Shown: positions 6,832 through 9,705 of the stretch, in pieces | Position numbering within the stretch: position 1 is the first letter of the stretch | Layout of the letters: the number at the start of each line of letters is the position of its first letter | NCBI GenBank assembly: GCA_023260355.1 | Contig: JALQVJ010000110.1 | Coordinates: forward strand, 1-9,705 | Direction of reading: 5' to 3' | Source of the DNA: Burkholderiaceae bacterium | GTDB lineage: Bacteria > Pseudomonadota > Gammaproteobacteria > Burkholderiales > Burkholderiaceae_C | DNA: 9,705 nt | Translations under genes and position numbers: made by a program | Notes under the pieces: model-generated | Told to the model about the DNA's origin: nothing | Databases searched by the model: none | What the model saw: only the letters and a program-made list of their open reading frames with translations

Positions 6832-6865
6832 AAAAACCGCCCAGGGCAACCTGAGGCGGTTTTTT
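6832..6865 (+). terminator. Intrinsic terminator of rpsT
   Basis: The stem AAAAACCGCC (6832-6841) pairs with GGCGGTTTTT (6855-6864) and is extended inward by CAGG (6842-6845) with CCTG (6850-6853). The loop is GCAA, a GNRA tetraloop, and a single A (6854) is bulged. This gives a 14-pair stem ending in six Ts. Because As match the Ts on the other side, it could also stop transcription coming from the right on the minus strand. It lies 92 bases after the rpsT stop codon and 73 bases before the next start. Confidence 0.88.
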
Positions 6866-6883
6866 CTTGCCCCATGTTGCCCT

Positions 6884-6900
6884 GCTGGGCGTGACCCAGC
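6884..6900 (+). other. Small hairpin in the rlmI-like leader region
   Basis: GCTGGG (6884-6889) pairs with CCCAGC (6895-6900) over a five-base loop. It lies between the rpsT terminator and the methyltransferase start codon and has no T run after it. It may be a leader structure, but the significance of a six-pair stem in GC-rich DNA is low. Confidence 0.3.
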
Positions 6901-6938
6901 CCCCACCGACCCAGCTCTCTCCTGCCCCTAGGACGCAT

Positions 6939-8195
6939 ATGAAAACCATCCGCCTCAAGCCTGGCAAAGAACGCTCTTTGTTGCGCCGACATCCGTGGGT
7001 CTACGACGCCGCCATTGCCAAGGGCAAGGCCGACCCCGGTGAGACCGTTTGGATCGAGAGTGACAGTGGGCAGTGGCTGGCCTGCGGGGCGTACTCACCC
7101 ACGTCCAAAATTCGCGTGCGCGTGTGGTCGTTTGACCGCGAAGAGCGCATCGACGGCGCGTTTTTCGAGCGCCGCCTGCAAGCTGCCATCGATACGCGCG
7201 CCCGCCTTGATGTCAACAGCAATGGTGTGCGGCTGGTGCACGGCGAATCCGACGGCCTACCTGGCTTGATCGTGGACCGCTACGACCAAGTGCTGGTCGC
7301 CCAGTTTTTGTCGGCAGGCACGGAAAAATGGAAAGACACCATTGCAGACTTGTTGCTGCAAATCACCGGTCTGACCCGCATCTACGAGCGCTCTGACTCG
7401 GGCGTGCGCAAGCTCGAAGGGCTGGAACCCGTGAAAGCTTGGTTGCGCGGCACCGGCGAGACCGCCTGCGTCATCCAAGAGCACGACTGGAAGCTGTCCC
7501 TGGATGTCGAAGAGGGCCACAAAACTGGCTTTTATCTTGACCAGCGCGACAGCCGCAAGAAGTTTGCCGACGCGGCCAGCCGCTTGCAGCTGCGCAACAT
7601 GCTGAACTGCTACTGCTACACAGGCGGCTTCACGGTGGCGGCGCTGGCGGGCATGCGCGCCGCAGGTGTGTTGACGCCCGAGACTCGCATCACGTCGCTG
7701 GACTCGAGTGGCCCGGCCATTGCGCGCGCCGAGGACAACCTCGCCTTGAACGGCCTCGCTGGACAAGCTCAGATCGAGTGCCAAGTGGCTGACGTCAACG
7801 CCAGCCTGCGCCAGTTCATCAAAGAGGGGCGCCGCTTCGACGGCATCGTGTTGGACCCGCCTAAATTTGCCCCAACCGCCGCCCACGCCGAGCGCGCAGC
7901 ACGCGCCTATAAGGACATCAATCGCTTGGCGTTCAAGCTGCTCAGCCCAGGCGGGGTGTTGTTCACCTACTCTTGCTCTGGCGGCATTGGGGTGGAGTTG
8001 TTTCACAAGATCGTGGCCTCAGCGGCCAACGACGCTGGCGTGGACGCCCACATTTTGGAGCGCTTGGGTGGTGCCCCCGATCACCCGATGACGACCGCGT
8101 TCCCCGAGGGCGAGTATCTGAAAGGTTTGACCCTGATGCGCAGCCTGACCCCCGAGCGCGAGCGCCCCGAACCAACCGCGGAAATCTCCGACTGA
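6939..8195 (+). CDS. RlmI-type 23S rRNA (cytosine-5) methyltransferase
   Basis: The 418-residue protein belongs to the COG1092 family of SAM-dependent methyltransferases, whose E. coli member RlmI makes m5C1962 in 23S rRNA. An N-terminal PUA-like RNA-binding domain (about 1-75, with RRHPWVYDAAI) is followed by a central linking domain and a Rossmann methyltransferase domain. Visible motifs are GFYLDQR (197-203), motif I CYTGGFT (226-232), the acidic SAM-binding strand TSLDSS (252-257), motif IV DPPKF (306-310) and YSCSGG (344-349) with the presumed catalytic Cys346. The ATG at 6939 has an AGGA five bases upstream and gives the usual N-terminus. E. coli RlmI is 396 residues; about 15 extra residues here are a charged, proline-containing tail. 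The target base is inferred from family membership; a RlmK-like or other COG1092 specificity is possible, so no symbol is assigned. Confidence 0.87.
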   Translation: MKTIRLKPGKERSLLRRHPWVYDAAIAKGKADPGETVWIESDSGQWLACGAYSPTSKIRVRVWSFDREERIDGAFFERRLQAAIDTRARLDVNSNGVRLVHGESDGLPGLIVDRYDQVLVAQFLSAGTEKWKDTIADLLLQITGLTRIYERSDSGVRKLEGLEPVKAWLRGTGETACVIQEHDWKLSLDVEEGHKTGFYLDQRDSRKKFADAASRLQLRNMLNCYCYTGGFTVAALAGMRAAGVLTPETRITSLDSSGPAIARAEDNLALNGLAGQAQIECQVADVNASLRQFIKEGRRFDGIVLDPPKFAPTAAHAERAARAYKDINRLAFKLLSPGGVLFTYSCSGGIGVELFHKIVASAANDAGVDAHILERLGGAPDHPMTTAFPEGEYLKGLTLMRSLTPERERPEPTAEISD

Positions 8196-8201
8196 TACAC
8201 T
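8193..8201 (+). promoter_or_regulatory. Extended -10 promoter for the GTPase gene
   Basis: TGATACACT is an extended -10 element: TG, one base, then TACACT (8196-8201). Its TGA is also the stop codon of the methyltransferase gene. Extended -10 promoters need little or no -35 box, and none is obvious here. Transcription would begin near 8208, giving a leader of about 83 bases before the GTPase start. Confidence 0.42.
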
Positions 8202-8290
8202 GCGCGCGCTCGTTTGGATTATCGAAACTTGAAATTCCCAGCAGCGCGCCCCAAGTAGGGCGAGCGACTGCGGCAACCGAATCAATACAC

Positions 8291-9358
8291 ATGGCACTCA
8301 TTCCTGCAACCATCCTCACTGGCTTCCTAGGCGCTGGCAAGACCACGCTTCTCAAACGCGTGCTGACTGAAAGCCACGGCCAAAAGATTGCAGTGATCGA
8401 GAACGAGTTCGGCGAAGAGAACATCGATACAGATATTTTGGTCAAGGACACCGATGAAGCCATCATTCAGATGAGCAACGGTTGTGTGTGTTGCACCATC
8501 AGGGACGATCTGCGTTCGACCTTGGCTGATTTGGCGGAGCGCCGTCGCAAAGGCGAGCTGCAATTTGAGCGCGTGATCATCGAAACCACAGGTGTGGCCG
8601 ACCCTGGCCCTGTGGCACAGACGTTTTTCATGGACGATGACGTGGCCGAGCAGTACTTGCTGGACGCCATTGTCACCGTGGTCGATGCCAAGCATGCAGC
8701 GATGCAGCTGAACGAACGCCAAGAGGCGCGTCGCCAAGTCGGCTTCGCCGACCAGATTTTCATCAGCAAGGCCGACTTGGTGGATGCCAAAGAACTGGAC
8801 AGCTTGCAACACCGCATCAAGCACATGAACCCACGGGCACCCCAACGCACGGTGCATTTTGGTGAAGTGGCGCTCAGCGAAGTCTTGGACCTGCGTGGCT
8901 TCAATTTGAACGCCAAGCTGGATATCGATCCCGAGTTTTTGGCCGATGAGCACCACCACCATGGTGAGCATTGCGACCACCCGTCGCACCAGCATGGTCA
9001 TGACCACGACCATGATCACGGGCATGACCATGAACACCACCACGCACATCACCACCATGACGATGATGACGTGAAGAGCTTTGTCTATCGTGCGGACAAG
9101 CCTTTCAACCCTGCCAAACTCGAAGAGTTTTTGGGCACCGTTGTGCAAATTTACGGCCCCCGCATGCTTCGCTACAAAGGCGTTTTGCACATGATGGGCA
9201 CGGAACGCAAAGTGATTTTCCAAGGCGTCCATCAATTGATGGGCAGTGATCTGGGTCCTGAGTGGGGCCCCACAGAGGTGCGCCAAAGCCGCATGGTGTT
9301 CATCGGCATTGACCTGCCTCGAGACATCTTGGAACAAGGACTGGATCAATGCTTCTGA
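8291..9358 (+). CDS. CobW/COG0523-family metallochaperone GTPase with His-rich loop
   Basis: This 355-residue protein belongs to the G3E GTPase family COG0523, cytoplasmic proteins that use GTP hydrolysis to deliver metals, often zinc. Visible motifs are Walker A GFLGAGKTT (11-19), the family metal site GCVCC (64-68, a CXCC motif), the Walker B region ETTG (98-101) and the guanine-recognition SKAD (159-162). Between the GTPase domain and the C-terminal CobW domain (about 262-345) lies an insertion at 221-256 with 21 His in 36 residues, followed by four Asp, likely a metal reservoir or sensor. The ATG at 8291 starts the family N-terminus (IPATILTGFLG); no strong Shine-Dalgarno is visible. No cobalamin genes are nearby, so a role in cobalamin synthesis is unlikely. 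A neighbouring dksA has been seen in other Burkholderiales, as I recall. Which metal and client it serves cannot be told. Confidence 0.92.
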   Translation: MALIPATILTGFLGAGKTTLLKRVLTESHGQKIAVIENEFGEENIDTDILVKDTDEAIIQMSNGCVCCTIRDDLRSTLADLAERRRKGELQFERVIIETTGVADPGPVAQTFFMDDDVAEQYLLDAIVTVVDAKHAAMQLNERQEARRQVGFADQIFISKADLVDAKELDSLQHRIKHMNPRAPQRTVHFGEVALSEVLDLRGFNLNAKLDIDPEFLADEHHHHGEHCDHPSHQHGHDHDHDHGHDHEHHHAHHHHDDDDVKSFVYRADKPFNPAKLEEFLGTVVQIYGPRMLRYKGVLHMMGTERKVIFQGVHQLMGSDLGPEWGPTEVRQSRMVFIGIDLPRDILEQGLDQCF

Positions 9359-9473
9359 TGCCAGCGAACCCACAACCCAAGTGCGCGATTCGAGCGCCAA
9401 AGCACCGCTGAAGGTCATCCAGGCAATCGGTCATGTTTTTGCGCTCCATCCTGCAGTCCATGGGTTTTCCCAG

Positions 9474-9511
9474 CCAACCCGAGCCTCGCCAAACCGGGCG
9501 CTCTGGGTTGG
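9474..9511 (+). other. Hairpin in the gap before dksA
   Basis: CCAACCC (9474-9480) pairs with GGGTTGG (9505-9511), and GAGC (9481-9484) pairs with GCTC (9500-9503) with one bulged T, giving eleven pairs over a 15-base loop. No T run follows on either strand, so a simple intrinsic terminator is unlikely. It could stabilise the 3' end of the GTPase message, or be an operator-like element, since it lies just upstream of the TATAAC hexamer. Confidence 0.4.
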
Positions 9512-9536
9512 ACAAAACCGCGTCAGGTAAAACGGG

Positions 9537-9542
9537 TATAAC
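9537..9542 (+). promoter_or_regulatory. Candidate -10 element of dksA
   Basis: TATAAC matches the -10 consensus at five of six positions and lies 46 bases before the GTG. The best -35-like match, TGGACA (9509-9514), is 22 bases upstream, longer than the usual 16-18, so the pairing of the two is doubtful. Confidence 0.35.
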
Positions 9543-9588
9543 AACGCCTGATTCAAACGCCGTGAGCCCCCACCGGAGGAGACAAGCC

Positions 9589-9705
9589 GTGCCGAGTGCA
9601 ACCACAAAAAAGAAGACAACCGCCGCTGCCACCAAGGTGTTCGCCACCGCAAAGGGCTCCCTGTCCGTGGGCAGCGCACCCACACCAACGCTCGTACCCG
9701 CAAGG
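9589..9705 (+). CDS. dksA: Probable DksA, N-terminal extension only (cut by window edge)
   Basis: A frame opens at a GTG (9589) behind a near-perfect GGAGGAG ribosome binding site (9575-9581) at seven bases, and stays open for 39 codons to the right edge. The visible part is low-complexity, rich in Lys, Thr and Ala ([12 protein letters not shown]), and ends in TLVPAR. Comamonadaceae DksA proteins carry this kind of long basic N-terminal tail with a TLVPA motif before the coiled-coil and zinc-finger parts, and the gene is often next to a COG0523 GTPase. DksA binds RNA polymerase in the secondary channel and mediates the ppGpp response. No DksA domain is inside the window, so the call rests on the tail and gene order. 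A histone-H1-like or other basic protein is the main alternative. Confidence 0.55.
   Translation, partial: MPSATTKKKTTAAATKVFATAKGSLSVGSAPTPTLVPAR

Noticed and set aside
6804..6834. Possible promoter (TTGAAC and TACAAA) for the methyltransferase gene
   Set aside because: Spacing is 19 bases, both boxes match poorly, and it would lie upstream of the strong rpsT terminator.
6867..6938. Upstream extension of the methyltransferase in the same frame
   Set aside because: The extra 24 residues are proline-rich and begin right at the rpsT terminator; the ATG at 6939 with AGGA gives the family N-terminus.
6780..6992. Small minus-strand frame (70 codons) across the rpsT-methyltransferase gap
   Set aside because: It runs through the terminator stem and into the methyltransferase gene, with no ribosome site or known similarity.
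8951..9060. Repetitive CAT/CAC/GAC stretch considered as a tandem repeat or CRISPR-like array
   Set aside because: There is no fixed repeat unit or spacer; the pattern is fully explained by the in-frame His/Asp codons of the GTPase.
8327..9418. Open frame on the minus strand opposite the GTPase gene, with a Val/Met-rich stretch
   Set aside because: The hydrophobic stretch is just the reverse complement of His and Asp codons (CAT/CAC to ATG/GTG), not a real membrane segment.

Overview
The window is a dense, GC-rich stretch of ordinary bacterial chromosome. Protein sequences and gene order point to a betaproteobacterium of the order Burkholderiales, most likely family Comamonadaceae; the genus cannot be fixed from sequence alone. 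Nine genes are supported, two of them cut by the window edges, and no gap reaches 300 bases. No insertion sequence, integrase-type island, phage gene, tRNA, rRNA or CRISPR array is visible.

Left part (1-2873), minus strand: dapF, a DUF484 gene and xerC follow one another in transcription order, the same order as the enterobacterial dapF-DUF484-xerC cluster. They make meso-diaminopimelate for peptidoglycan and lysine, and the XerC half of the chromosome-dimer recombinase. A secreted DsrE-like gene lies after xerC on the same strand and runs off the left edge.

Middle (2874-6442): a plus-strand gene, divergent from dapF, encodes a 550-residue protein joining a NUDT19-like Nudix domain to a LACTB2-like metallo-beta-lactamase domain. 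It converges on murJ (minus), the lipid II flippase. murJ is divergent from rpsT (plus), with a 108-bp shared promoter region.

Right part (6443-9705), plus strand: rpsT (ribosomal protein S20) ends at a strong intrinsic terminator. Then come an RlmI-type 23S rRNA methyltransferase, a COG0523/CobW-family metallochaperone GTPase with a very His-rich insertion, and the N-terminus of a probable dksA cut by the right edge.

These are mostly housekeeping genes: cell-wall precursor synthesis and export (dapF, murJ), ribosome and rRNA (rpsT, rlmI-like), chromosome resolution (xerC), metal handling and stringent control (GTPase, dksA). I see no convincing undescribed system. The points most worth a second look are the Nudix-MBL fusion, -10-like hexamers placed so that three mRNAs could be leaderless, the His-rich metal loop, and several leader or trailer hairpins.
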